Below, piece by piece: positions 1-11,700 of a stretch of 64,000 bases of DNA; within the stretch, counting starts at the first letter, position 1; every line of letters begins with the position of its first letter. Under the pieces are notes generated by a model. That model did no database searches, was not told the DNA's origin, and saw only the letters and a list, made by a program, of their open reading frames with translations. This DNA is from Prinsepia uniflora (lineage: Eukaryota; Streptophyta; Magnoliopsida; Rosales; Rosaceae). The stretch spans positions 9,653,781 to 9,717,780 of the forward strand of contig CM064866.1 of NCBI GenBank assembly GCA_032719365.1, given 5' to 3'. The translations under genes were made by a program, and so were the position numbers.

Positions 1-704
1 TCCCAGTAGGTCACCCATTATGGGATTGCACCAGCCTCAACTCGCTTAACTTTCGGGTTCCAATCCCCCCCAAAGCCACTGAGCTCCCAAAAGGCCTTGT
101 GTTAGATAAATACGTGCCCACACATATAAGGTACTTCACCTTTCCTTCCCCAAGTGATGTGGGATTGTTCACCGATCTTACCTTTCCAAGCTCACGGGTC
201 TCGCTCACCATTCTTGGTTCTCAAGCTCACGGGTCTTGCTCACCGTTCTTGCTTCCAAGACCGGGTCTTACAATCCACGCCTCTTGGGGCCCAGCGTCCT
301 CGCTGGCATATTTCCGGTCAGGGTCCGGCTCTGATACCATTCTGTCACGACCCAGCCCATCTAACACAATATTGTCCGCTTTGGACCCAGCCCTCACGGT
401 TTTGTTTTCGGGAGCTCACGTGCAACTTCCCAGTAGGTCACCCATCATGAGATTGCACCAGCCTCAACTCGCTTAACTTTGGGGTTCCAATCCCCCCCCC
501 CCCCCAAGCCACTGAGCTCCCAAAAGGCTTTGTGTTAGATAGATACGTGCCCACACATATAAGGTACTTCACCTTTCCCTCCCCGAGCGATGTGGTATCG
601 TTCACCGATCTTACCTTCCAAGCTCACGGGTCTTACTCACCGTTCTTGCTTCTCAAGCTCACGGGTCTTGCTCACCGTTCTTGCTTCCAAGACCGGGTCT
701 TACA
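1..704 (-). mobile_element. Cassandra-type TRIM retrotransposon (left LTR cut by window edge)
   Basis: Two near-identical copies of one sequence lie at <1-272 and 343-704, separated by only about 70 bp. Read on the minus strand, the LTR begins TGTAAGACCCGG and ends GGGTCGTGACA. It is followed by the primer-binding word TGGTATCAGAGC, complementary to initiator Met-tRNA (327-338 on the plus strand). The internal part has no coding capacity. Short LTRs, a tiny non-coding interior and a 5S-like LTR segment are the defining traits of Cassandra TRIMs, which are widespread in vascular plants. The element sits in the RNase H region of the copia element to its right, whose frame ends at 705. The other end and its target duplication lie outside the window. 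Confidence 0.8.
421..480 (-). other. 5S rRNA-like segment with pol III internal-control-like boxes, inside the Cassandra LTR
   Basis: The minus strand reads AAAGTTAAGCGAGTTGAGGC and then, after a short gap, GATGGGTGACCTACTGGGAA. These correspond to the box A/intermediate element and box C part of plant 5S rRNA. The same sequence recurs at 1-59 in the other LTR. The 5' part of 5S is not recognisable here. A C-tract of about 15 bases follows at 487-504 in this copy, while the left copy has a shorter run. It is a 5S-derived transposon sequence, not a true 5S gene. Confidence 0.75.
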
Positions 705-1610
705 TATCTGAAGTGTTCTTGCTGGTGTGAATTTTCCTCAACTGGAAAAGCTTCTTTGATGCTGCATCTCGAATCCAATGATAACGGAGATCAATGTGCT
801 TTGTGAGATGATGGTACACAGAATTTTTACTTAAATGAATAGCACTCTAACTATCACAATGCACCACATAACTTTCTTGCTTCACACCCAATTCTTGAAT
901 GAACCTCTCCAGCCAAATCATCTCCTTGCCTGCTTCATTTGCAGTAATATATTCAGCTTCAGTGGTGGATAAGGTAACACATTTTTGTAACTTGGACTGC
1001 CATGAAACAACTCCCCATAAAAAGGTGAATAAGTATCCAGAAGTGGATTTTCTAGCATCAAGGTCTCCTGCCAAGTCTGCATCTGTGAAACCTTCTAGCA
1101 CCGGTTTCGATCCACCAAAGCACAAGCACAACTTTGAAGTGCCTCTCAAATATCAGAGTATTCACTTGACTAATTCCCAATGCTCTCTGCCAGGGTTAGA
1201 GAGATACCTACTAACAACACCAACTGCATGTACTATATCTGGTCGAGTACAAACCATAGCATACATAAGACTACCAACAACTGATGAGTAGGGAATACCT
1301 GTCATCTTGTCCATATCCCCTTGTGTAGTTGGGCATAACCTTCTGCTTAACTTGAATTGATTACCTAGAGGTGATTTCACTAGCTTAGCTTCTTTCATGT
1401 TGAACCTCTCAATCACTCGTTCAACGTACTTTTCCTGTGACAGCCATAGCTTCTTCGCCTTCCTGTCACGAGTGATCTCCATGCCCAAAATCTGCTTAGC
1501 TGGACCTAAGTCTCTGGTGAACTGCTGGATATACACACATGGCGTAATCTGCTTAGCAGAGACCCAATATGAATGACTCAAACTTCTTGTACCATTGCCT
1601 CGGTGCCTGC
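705..1610 (-). pseudogene. copia pol fragment: end of reverse transcriptase and RNase H
   Basis: The minus-strand translation from 1610 downward shows the palm/connection part of copia reverse transcriptase, including the words LGMEITRD and YSSVVGSLMYAM with TRPDI. RNase H follows with GFTDADLAGDLDARKSTSGY, WQSKLQKCVTLSTTEAEY and the terminal KHIDLRYHWIRD. The RNase H Asp, Glu and Asp are present (ADLAG, TTEAEY, HCDS). The frame breaks around 1550-1580, between LKQAPRQWYKKFESF and the remaining RT, and stops at the Cassandra junction near 705. The preceding part of RT lies at 8084-8738. Confidence 0.88.
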
Positions 1611-2273
1611 TTTAGTGGCAGGACCCGTCCCCGGAGGACAAAGTTAACCGTGCCCGGTCCTGCTCCCGTCTGACAAGTCAACTGAAAGTCCGAAACTACC
1701 CTTCAGCACCTTCCAGACAAGGGATATTTGCGCCTGTGCCCGCTCATACCTCTACCTCTCGAATAGCCTCGATCAACGGGCCACGACTTGAAGGGTTAAT
1801 AAAACAGAAAAGGTGTGAGTGGACAAAAATGACCTCTTATAAAAACATTTATCAAAATACATTCTTACACTCCAGTTTTCACAAACTTGCATGCATATCG
1901 TAAAACATGAGTAATAGTATGAAATCATTCAAGTATGAACAGTGGACCGATAAAATCAAAACATATTTTCCCATGGTCCATAAAACTCATGTTCACCAAA
2001 TCAGTTCATGTTATAAAACATCAAATCCCGGCTCTCAGGCCAACACATGTGAAAACATAATCACTGGCCACAAAGATCAAAAACCCGTACTCAATACCAG
2101 CACGTCATCACAACAACATCAATCAGCACTAATCACCAGTGCACAAGAAATATATCAATCCAATCAATCCGCACTACTCACAAGTGCATAAAATATCACA
2201 AATCACATCTGCACTACTCACAAGTGCACAATCAATCAAACTGCACTACTCACAAGTGCTGCACTACGCGTAG

Positions 2274-5200
2274 TGTAACAACCTGTCCCGAGATTCGGGA
2301 TTAAGAGAGTGATTAAGGTGGGATTAGTGAGGTTCATTGGTGGTTAGGTGGTCCCGATAGGTCCGTAAGCTTAGAATGACGATTTTTCCCCTGACTTGGG
2401 CAAAAATGTTGACTTTAGTTCGGGTGGTCAAATGGGTGTTGACTAGTGACCAGGATGTGGTTTAGGATGACACGAATCCGTAGGCAGGTGGCACGCCTGA
2501 TTCCGACATCCGAGGAGGAAGTTATGATGTTCGGAAGGTTGAGGGCATAACCGTAATTTGGTTAAAAGAAGGGGAAACGTTGACTTTTTGGACGATCGGG
2601 TTTTGGTACGTTGACCGAGAATGGTTAGGTTAATCTCATCGTCCTGAGTTCGATGACAGACGGCATGTATTTATCGGACTTACGATGTGAGAGTTACGGG
2701 TCTAGGAAGGTAGTGGTAACATCGTAATTTTGAGTTAAAATGAGGGGCAATTTGGTCTTTTGTGCCCTGGAAATTGTGCAGAGAAAGGGATAAATGGACG
2801 GCTGGGATTGAGCCATGTGGGAGAGGATGGAGTGGATGGTGACATGTGGCAGGTGTGTAGTGGCTTCTGGGGGGTTCTTGTGTGTGCACGGCCCAAATAA
2901 TTGGGGTGCAATCGTGCAAGTGTGTGTTCGTGTTCTTCAACCAGAGTGAAACAGAGGGAGATTGTGAGGAAAATTGAGAGGTGATCGAGGGTGATGGTGT
3001 GTGCTGATGAGTTGTGAGTGTGTGAGGGTGATCGGAGAGTGAGCGGAAGTTAGTGAGAAGGTTGGGAGGTGAGGAATCGTGGTGTGTGTGAGTTGAGAGC
3101 TCACGGGGACAACCAGAGAAAACAGAGAAGACTGAGGGCTTGTGGTGGTGTTGTGGCCGTGTGCGGGTGCGATTGACCTCGAGAGGAGGCTGAGGCGGCG
3201 CGGTGGACTCCAGGGAACACGACGGCGAGCACGGCGGTGGGCGGTTACAGGTAAATTCTAATCCCCGTGTATGTGCCCTGTTTTTCCGTTGAGTTTTGAC
3301 TTGTGAGTCGTGAGTCTAGAGGTCGAATCAAAGTTCATAGGGAGGTCTAGGGGACTCAGTGGAGGTCTGGGCTTCTAGTGGTTGTGCTGCCGTGACGGGT
3401 GGTGCACGGTGGGGGTTAACACGACGGCGGGTACTCTGGTGCTCTGTTTTGCCGTCGATGTTCGAACCTAAAGTCGTGAAGTTTGGGAGTGAATCGACGG
3501 TTAGGGTGAGTTGGGTTCGGTTTAGAAGGGTCCTAGGAACCGTCTGGTGTTGCCACCATGACGGGAGGTGACCTGGGTGGCTGGGAAGGAAAACAGAGCA
3601 GGGATCGGATTTTGTTTCGGGCTTCGGTCGACGGTTTAGGGGCTGTGTCGAGGTCTAAAGAGGATAGGGATGGACAGAGTAGGTCTGGACGATGAAGATG
3701 GGGAAGAAAGGGAAGGAAATGGAGACGGGATGGCAGAGAACCGGTCTCGCCGGTTCGATTTACAGACACTATGTCGAACCGGGTCTGCTCAAGGTAGCTG
3801 ATGCACTGTAGCTGGCGCGTGAGGCCCACGCGCAGCCACTTTGGGTGGCGCGTGGGGGCGCGTGCGACGGTTCTGGGGAAAATGGTCAACATGGTTTTTA
3901 GTCTAAGTGTTCTAACGAGTCTAATGGAAGTGGTTTCGGGTTAATCGGATGTCGAATCGAAGTAGTTCCGCGAGGGTGAAAGTTTAGGGTTCCGGTTCGT
4001 TACGTTCAGGACCCGGGGATTGTTGAGGGAACTTAGGTGGATACTCGTGGACATGTTAGTGACGTAATTTGGTGGTAGTTGACAGGATCTGGATTTCCCG
4101 AGGAAGCCGAGGAACGCGCAGGACGTTCGGGGCGCGATTGAGGGCTCGGTACTGTGAGTGGACCCTTTCCTTAAACTCAAGCATGCATAACTGTTTTTCT
4201 ATAATTGTTTGATGGTTTTACATATGGTTTTATGATTATGGAAGGTTTTCGAGAAAATACGGTACTTGGTACGTTTTACGATAAAAGGTTGATTTCTGAT
4301 TATAATGTTATAGTTTCGAGATTTCAAATGATAAAGGATTTCTAATGATTATAAATGGATTTCGGAACATGATTTCGATGATCAAGGTTTTTGGTTTTAG
4401 AATCGGATTTCGGAAAGCAGAATTTGGTTTTAAAGTTGAAAAGTGGATTCCGGATTTGGGTTCGGAATGACGGTTCGGGATGCCGGAAGGACATCAGACC
4501 GATGATTTCGAATTCGGGTTTGGATGTGAATTCGGGAATGGTTTTCAAATGGTTTTGGATTGGATTTGCTGGATCTGGTTATTGGGTTTAAAGACCCGGA
4601 TATTGATTTGACGGGGGACGGGCCCGGATTGAGTTTAAAAACTCGAGAGTTTAAAGACTCGGGAGTTTAAAGACTCGGGAGTTTAAAGACTCGGATATAT
4701 TGATATTTCCCCCGTAGGCCTGTTGAGTTTAAAGACTCGGGAGTTTAAAGACTCAGATATTATTGAGGCCTGTTGAGTTTAAAGACTCGGATAAGTCCAG
4801 CAGGTTTGATCGGAAAATGATGATTTGATATTCACGTTTTATGATACGGCTTTATGATGGGTATGATATGGTTTTTATAACTGTGTTATAGTGTTTCTGT
4901 TTCTTATGATGTGATTTATGGTGATTTGGTTTATAACTGTTTTATGAACTGGGTTATGCATGTGGTTTCAAAACGGAGGGTGAAACTTGGGTTTTCTTAA
5001 ATGGTTTTAGAACTTTTATTTTATTACGGTCCACTCACACCTTTTATTTTTAAATTTCCTTTCAGGTTGTGGAGATAGCGCGGGGTCTTGACATCGAGGC
5101 AGTGTCTGAGGCATAGAAGTGACGAGCGGGATCCCAAAATGTTTAAGTTTTTCTTCCGCGTGCGTGTAACTATCATCGGTTTTTAGTTCCTCGTAATTCG

Positions 5201-5336
5201 TACTATGCTCTGTAATACTTTAACTTCGGAATTTATTGAGGGCTTTCTCCTGCGTCTGACTGTTTTTGTGTCGGGGTGTCAGACGGGAGCAGGATTTACC
5301 TCGGGTTTCGGGGTGAAACCGGGGTGGGTCCTGACA
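2274..5336 (+). mobile_element. solo LTR, family E
   Basis: The segment starts TGTAACAACCTGTCCCGAGA and ends GGGGTGGGTCCTGACA. It has perfect 5-bp target duplications CGTAG at 2269-2273 and 5337-5341. It carries no interior sequence and so is a solo LTR. It contains a CGCG hairpin (3814-3833), inverted decamers at 4154-4163 and 5029-5038, and a minisatellite of about 16 bp built on GAGTTTAAAGACTCGG (4633-4790). The terminal word GTCAGACGGGAGCAGG occurs at 5279-5294. It sits in the same strand sense as the window and inside the inverted family-I LTR. Confidence 0.88.
4633..4790 (+). repeat. minisatellite of about 16 bp in LTR E
   Basis: Six or so copies of the unit GAGTTTAAAGACTCGG occur, the first group head to tail and later ones spaced by GC-rich spacers. 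The unit is nearly self-complementary (GAGT ... ACTC). Related units occur in inverted LTR H (47232-47440) and in the LTRs of element D (56010-56080). Confidence 0.8.
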
Positions 5337-8083
5337 CGTAGGCCAATATCCAGTCACTCTCTCGGGAACAGACACCTCTGAGCTCAACCCCCTCGGGCTC
5401 AGTCACCTCTGGGCGAACACATCCCCAGGCTCAGACACCTCCGAGTGGTACATCCAGGCTCAGTCTCATCTGAGAAGCTGACTACCATAGGATCAACTCC
5501 CGATCCTACAATCACATCCCCCAAGCTCCGGTCGTCTGGGTAATCCCCCCAAGCTCCGATCGTCTGGGAATATCACAATCACCATGAAAACCATCTCGGG
5601 AATTACATCCCAAAACATTTCAATCAAATCTTGTCTTCATACAAAGTCAAGATCATTCCCGACTGGGTCTCAAAGCCCAAAATACCATTTACACTTACTT
5701 GTTTAAAATCACCTTTTAAAACAATAGAATAATCCAGAAATCATCATTGACTTACCAACTAAGTCAAAACATCATTTTAGAAATCATTTAGACTCCGGGC
5801 CTAGCCCAAAACATCATTTGCACGTTCCTCGTAAAATGTGCCTGAAAGACTGATTAAAATAATCATAAAATCATAATAAATCATTAATTTCACAATTTCA
5901 CAAGTGACTCCAAATCCGAGTCAAAATCACTATTCACTTGGGTTCTCATGTCCAAAATATCATTATCACGCAAATTCATGCGTTGCAACATCCTTTGCCA
6001 TTTTCACGTAAATCCACGAAATTCTTGACTACATCATTTTCAATCCATGACTCATAATCCGAGTCCACACATTATTTTCAATCCATTTCACTCTCGGACT
6101 CATAAACCAAGTCCAAACATTATTTTTACCAAATTTCGTAATTTCTCGAAAATCACCCAAAAATAATAATATAATAATCATAAAACCGAGAAATTACCGG
6201 ATTGAAACATAAATCATGCCCAAGCATATAAATCATATAACAAGGCATTTAAATCATATATGCATGCATCACGGTTAGAAAACAAAGTCCACTCACACAC
6301 ACCGTTCAAAACGGTCCGTTTCCGAGCTGCACGTTTTTCCGTAAATTCTGGAAATCGCAACTCCTGTCAGAAATCATTATAGAGGGTTACTAACATCTCA
6401 AAATACAACATATAATTTTCCCCAATTTTTCTGGGATTTAAATACGTATTTTACTCGTAAAACACAACTTCGGATACGCGGAACATTATCGAAACAATAT
6501 CCGATTTCCTCGAAATCAACGTCAAAATGTTCGTTACACTGAGAGGATCAAAAGTCATGTTGACCTCACCTTGAGACTAGGCCGGACACGCCCTCACGCG
6601 CCGCCGTGAGTGGCTGCGCGTGAAATCCACGCGCCTGCTACATTGCCGTCTCCCTCACCCGTTTGTCTGTAAAACGGGCCATTTAACCCGCGAGATGACC
6701 CGGTTCGTTTTCTGTCAATTCGTGATTAATTCCTTCAATTGAACATTCATACAACTTCATTACAAGTCTAATTAGAGGTATGAAACATCAATTACACGAA
6801 ACCTTACCTCTAACCTCACGATCACAGATGATCATTCGAAGAACACCCGACCATTGTTCATCATTCGAACTCCTTCAATTTCGATCGATTTGCTTAAATT
6901 GATTCAACCAGAAGCATCAGTGGACTCCGTTAAACATTTCCCCCAACTCAATTGCTTCAATCCAGTACTCAATCTCCACGACTCAAGCTCGATAGCCGTC
7001 ACTGTGCAACCATGGAAGTCCTCCAACGTTTTCCTTCAATTGATCTCTCCAGAAGCATCGTGGGATCCTCAGGAACACAATCCCCACATCAATTTCGTCA
7101 ATCAAAGCCTCAATTTCCTCGACTCAACCTCGAATTTCCTCCTCTGTCACCAAGTGTGTTCAGAGCCAAAACAACACCAATTTCCTTTGTTCTTTCGACG
7201 TTTCTAATCGTAGTGATCCCAGGAAGCTCGAAGTGAGTTCAATTGCGATCCTCACGGCCCCATTTCCAGTATTTGAATTTTCCCCCCAAAATTCCTAAAA
7301 TCCGAAACCCAGAATTCAACACACTCACAACCCCTCGTGTTTCCCTTGTTATTCCAGTCCTTCAATCACTCATTTTTCTCTCAAGAACGGCAGAGGAAGG
7401 GAGCCAATTCTCCCAGTTCAGTCCTCCCCCAATTTGTGCACGGTTTGAAAGAAAATACAAAGAAAAGGAAGGAAAATGATGAAGGAGGAATGATGATGTT
7501 GTAATGATAGTGTTGGGAGGGAAACATGGAGCTGGAAACAAGAGATGGGTGACACTTGTCACTCATCCGGATGTGCACAGTCACCGGGTACTGTTCATAT
7601 TAAAATATTATTTTAATCCTGGTTTGTTCGGTTAATCGAGCCCGATTCCGTGACCATAACTTTGTCGTCGAATCTCCGATTTTGGCATGCCGCCTGTCGT
7701 TGGACTCGTATCGACGAGACCTACGTAACGGTTCTTGGCCCTCGTCTATCGGACCTCCCGATCAAAAAGTCAACATTTGGCCCCTAATATGCCAAATTAC
7801 CAAAATACCCCTCAACTGCCGAACGCCATAACTTTCACCTCGAATGTCGGAATCGAACGTGCCACCTGTCTATGAACTCGTGACGTCCCGAACTACGTCA
7901 CAGTCATCGGTCAAAGTCCATTTGACCACCCGAACTAAAAGTCAACATTTTGCCCACGCCAGGGGCAAAACGGTCATTTTGCACGTTTTGTCCGATTTCA
8001 CTCAACTAATCCCCGATTAGTCATTCTAAATCATAATTAATTAATATTCAATCCCGATATTCGGGACGGGTCATTACATTTAA

Positions 8084-8738
8084 CCCGTACCAACTTTTCT
8101 TCAACTTACAAACCATGTGTTCTTTTCTCTCAACTTCAAAACCTTCTAGTTGCTCCATGTAAATTTCCTCTTCCAAATCACCATGTAGAAATGCTGTCTT
8201 CATATCCAACTGCTCCACCTCAAGATACATGCTAACTGCCATGCCAGAATAACTCGGATAGAAGTCATCTTAACCACTGGTGAGAATATCTCGTCGAAAT
8301 CGACTCCTTCCTTCTGCCCAAAACCCTTGACAACCAAGCGAGCCTTGAACTTTGTCAACTGCACATTCTCGTCCCTCTTCAACTTGAACACCCACTTATT
8401 TTTTAGTGATTTTCTGCCATTAGGAAGCTCCACTAACTCATAGGTGTCATTCTTTAATAAAGACTCCATCTCAGACTTCATTGCCAACATCCATTTGTCA
8501 TTGTCTGCATGAGTCTTTGCCTCATCGAAATTTTCAGGCTCTCCATCGCCAGTCAACAGAATGTATCTGGTATGCGGGTCATCCCTATCACTGGTCGTGA
8601 GAATTTACTGTGAAAAAGGATACTTAGTATTCGGCTTTGGAACTCTGTTTGATTTGCGAACTAATACTTGGGAATCTCTGGTTGCTCCTCCAAGCTTGGC
8701 TCCCCTTGAATTTGATCGTCCTGATCATCGTCTTTAGG
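8084..8738 (-). pseudogene. copia pol fragment: first half of reverse transcriptase
   Basis: The minus strand from about 8560 reads the N-terminal RT region: EPENFDEA..., WMLAMKSEMESLLKNDTYEL, NKWVFKLKRDENVQLTKFKA, RLVVKGFGQKEGVDFDEIFS, PVVKMTSIRVIL. After a frame slip near 8240 it continues MYLEVEQLDMKTAFLHGDLE and VCKLKKSWYGL. These are copia RT blocks, including the first catalytic Asp in the LDMKTAFLHG motif. It ends at 8084, where the inverted LTR I interrupts the YGLKQ motif. The upstream side ends at 8739 at the target duplication of LTR F. Confidence 0.88.
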
Positions 8739-8743
8739 TTCAG

Positions 8744-11700
8744 TGACAGGACCCATCCCAATCCCCCCGGGATTAGTACGGGATGACCCTGCTCCCGTCT
8801 GACACGAAGTGTCAAACAAGGGATAATTCCGACCTTTGCCCTCTCGGCTATCAGAGTACGCCAGGATTTGGAGGAGGCATGTGATATCTCGGTCTCTACT
8901 ACAGTCCACATCCGATGTCAACCTGAAGGGCAGTCAAAACATTAAAAGCTGTGAGTGGACAAAAAAAAAGTTTATAAAACATTTCCATAAAGACATTTGT
9001 ACCCTTCACTAAAAAGCATGCATGCATTCGAAAACCATTTAACCAAATGGAACCATCTTTGGGAACTAAGCCCAAAACCATAATCATACTGAAACCAAAT
9101 ACACGAGCCACTGCTCAAATCTTGTGCACACCACATACCAATGAATCATAAAGATTCAACCATACAGGCCACTGCCCAAAACCTATGTAACCACACATCA
9201 CATCTCATATATCATATATACATATAATTCACACAACCAATCCTGTCACGGTATCCAAAGCTACGCGCGTGCTACCTGGGTCTCAATCCGAGTCTTCTCA
9301 AAGTTAAGGTCAATGTCCGCAGACCACTGATCCTACCCGAGGTTATAGTAACCATAGCCTTCCTGAGAGTAAGGAACCCAACTGGGGGGTGACTCCACTC
9401 AGTCGGTGCTCCGTGACTACTCCGGGGTCCACCCAGGCCAACGACCCTCCCCGGAGGAGATAATAGCAGTAAAGGAAGGTATATGCACATATATATACAC
9501 AATACAAATATCCATGCTCGGTTCCCTCGAAACGTTATGATCTATAATATCCAGTTCATATACATATAGACCATATCCTCCATGTCTGGTTCCCATAAAC
9601 CGTCATGTACCATAATAACATAACTAAGGTTCATGCCGGTTCCCATAAACCGTCATGTACCATCATAACATAACCAGGGTTCATGCCGGTCCCCATATTC
9701 CGTCATGAACCACGATACCACAACAAAGGTTCATGCCGGTTCCCATAAACCGTCATGAACCGGGAAATCCATTTAAGGTTCCCTGACCTGAAATAAAAAT
9801 CGTAAAGTAACCTGGGTCTCGTGCCCGAACATAGGACATCAGCTGGGCACCGTGCCCGATATCTGAGGTCATATGCCCGAGACAAACCAAATGGGTCTCA
9901 TACCCGAGTTTATCCTTTCGGAAATCCAAATCCAAATCATTAAAGCCAATAAAGAATGACCGACCGGTATAAGCACCGTATAGGGCCGAAACCTCGAAAT
10001 ACGTGCCTATACGTAACCACATACAAATGCACCCATGGAATTACCGAACATGTATTAAAACATATAATAAACATTTATGCATGCACCAATTTAGAAAACC
10101 AAGGTCCACTCACATACCGTCCGAGCTGTCGCCTCGATATGCGTGTCATAGGCTCTCTCGAGCCAATCACCGTCACTGGGACTCCCAAACCTGTCCAAAT
10201 CGTAATAGAAGGTTACTAACTATTTAATTAACCTCCTACCAAAGCCCCGTAATTTTCCGATATTTTTAACTATTTTTAAACTGACCCTAAACCTTCAGAC
10301 ACCCCGAAACCTATCGAAACGATGTTTGATTGACACGAAACCAGTCCCAAAATGTTCGTTACATCAAATAGATGATTTCGTATGGTTAACACTTCCCCAA
10401 ATTATGGGCCACGACCCTCACGCGCCCCAAGAAGCCACTATGCACTGTTCATCATCTCCTACAATGGACTGAACTGGTTTTCTAGTTCTTGGACTGGTCT
10501 GAACCGGTCTGGACCGGTTCAACCCCTTAAACCCGTCCATTTTCAGTCCTTTTTAACCCATTTTAATTCCTAAACTGTAACGACCCGTCCCAAATTCCAT
10601 GATTAGATTAGTGACTAATCACGATTAGTGAGGCTAATCCGTGATTAGTAGAGCGAAATCGGACGAGCGATGCGAAATGACCGTTTTGCCCTTGAGGGTG
10701 GCAAAACGTTGACTTTTTAATCGGGTGGTCAAATGGACTTTGACCGATGACCGTGACGTAGTTCGTGACGTCACGAGTTCATAGACAGGTGACACGTTCA
10801 ATTCCGACATTCGAGGAGGAAGTTATGACGTTCGGAAGTTTAGGGGCATTTTGGTAATTTGGGTGAATAGGAGGTCAAATGTTGACTTTTTGACCGGGAG
10901 GTCCGATGGCCAAGGGCCGAAGACCGTTACGTAGATAAGGACGATACGAATCCATAGGCAGGCGGCACACTGAAATCGGACTTCGAACGGGAGAGTTATG
11001 GGTCACGGAAGTTCGATTTCACTATGCACGAACTTCGAGACGGAGACATTTCGGCGAAATCTGATTGGGTGGATATTTTGGTGGGCCCCATGGATGAGTG
11101 ACAAGTGTCACTCATCCCATTGCTTTGATCCCCCAAAATGTGGATCTAAATAATTAAATATTATTATTTTAATTATTTTATAATTAAACCTAACAACTAT
11201 TAATCCTAACCATCCATTACCAACTAACTATCAATCCTCACCATCAATCTCTCCTTCTCTCATCAGCCATCCTCTTCTTCTTTGTTCCTTACCACCCGAA
11301 ACCCATTATCCCATTTTTCTTCATTTTCTTCATCCTCCATTTTCAAACACCACACCATACACATACCACCACATCTCATCATTTTTCATCTTATGTGTGA
11401 CGTGAGGAGGGACCGTGATGATGAGGACGCGACAGCGAGGACTCACGGCGGCGGACCACGGCGGGGGAACCCGAAAACCCGTGAGGTACATTTTACTCAA
11501 AATTTGGATTTTTAGTTTTAGGGGTTTTCGATGATTTCTAAAGATTAGGAATGGTTTCTAGGGACCCTAGGAGTCTATTGGGATTGGATTCGAGGGTTAG
11601 GAAGGCCTGGAACGGCCGTGAACGGCGGAGGAAGTCACGGCCACCATGGCTGGATTGAAGGTATGTGTTTTCGATGATTTTCTTACATTTTAAGGTCATA

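Larger units (their letters stand above)
1616..8078 (-). mobile_element. inverted solo LTR, family I (3.4 kb without its own insert)
   Basis: On the minus strand it begins TGTAATGACCCGTCCCGAAT at 8078 and ends GGGGACGGGTCCTGCCA at 1616. It is flanked by TTTAG (1611-1615) and TTTAA (8079-8083), a 5-bp target duplication with one mismatch, inside the copia codons for the YGL-K motif of reverse transcriptase. No internal domain is present, so it is a solo LTR left by LTR-LTR recombination. It shares the common LTR plan: GTGAGTGGAC at 1815-1824, its inverse at 6287-6296, the CGCG hairpin at 6616-6635 and the palindrome at 7545-7567. Solo LTR E (2274-5336) is inserted in it. ORFs inside are chance readings. 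Confidence 0.82.

Noticed and set aside
421..480. A genuine 5S rRNA gene
   Set aside because: Only the internal-control half of 5S is recognisable, and it sits inside a TRIM LTR with a primer-binding site next to it.
5342..6300. Short repeats (CTCAGACACCTCTGAG, TCCGAGTC) as a CRISPR-like array
   Set aside because: Units and spacers are irregular and lie in the minisatellite slot of a plant LTR.
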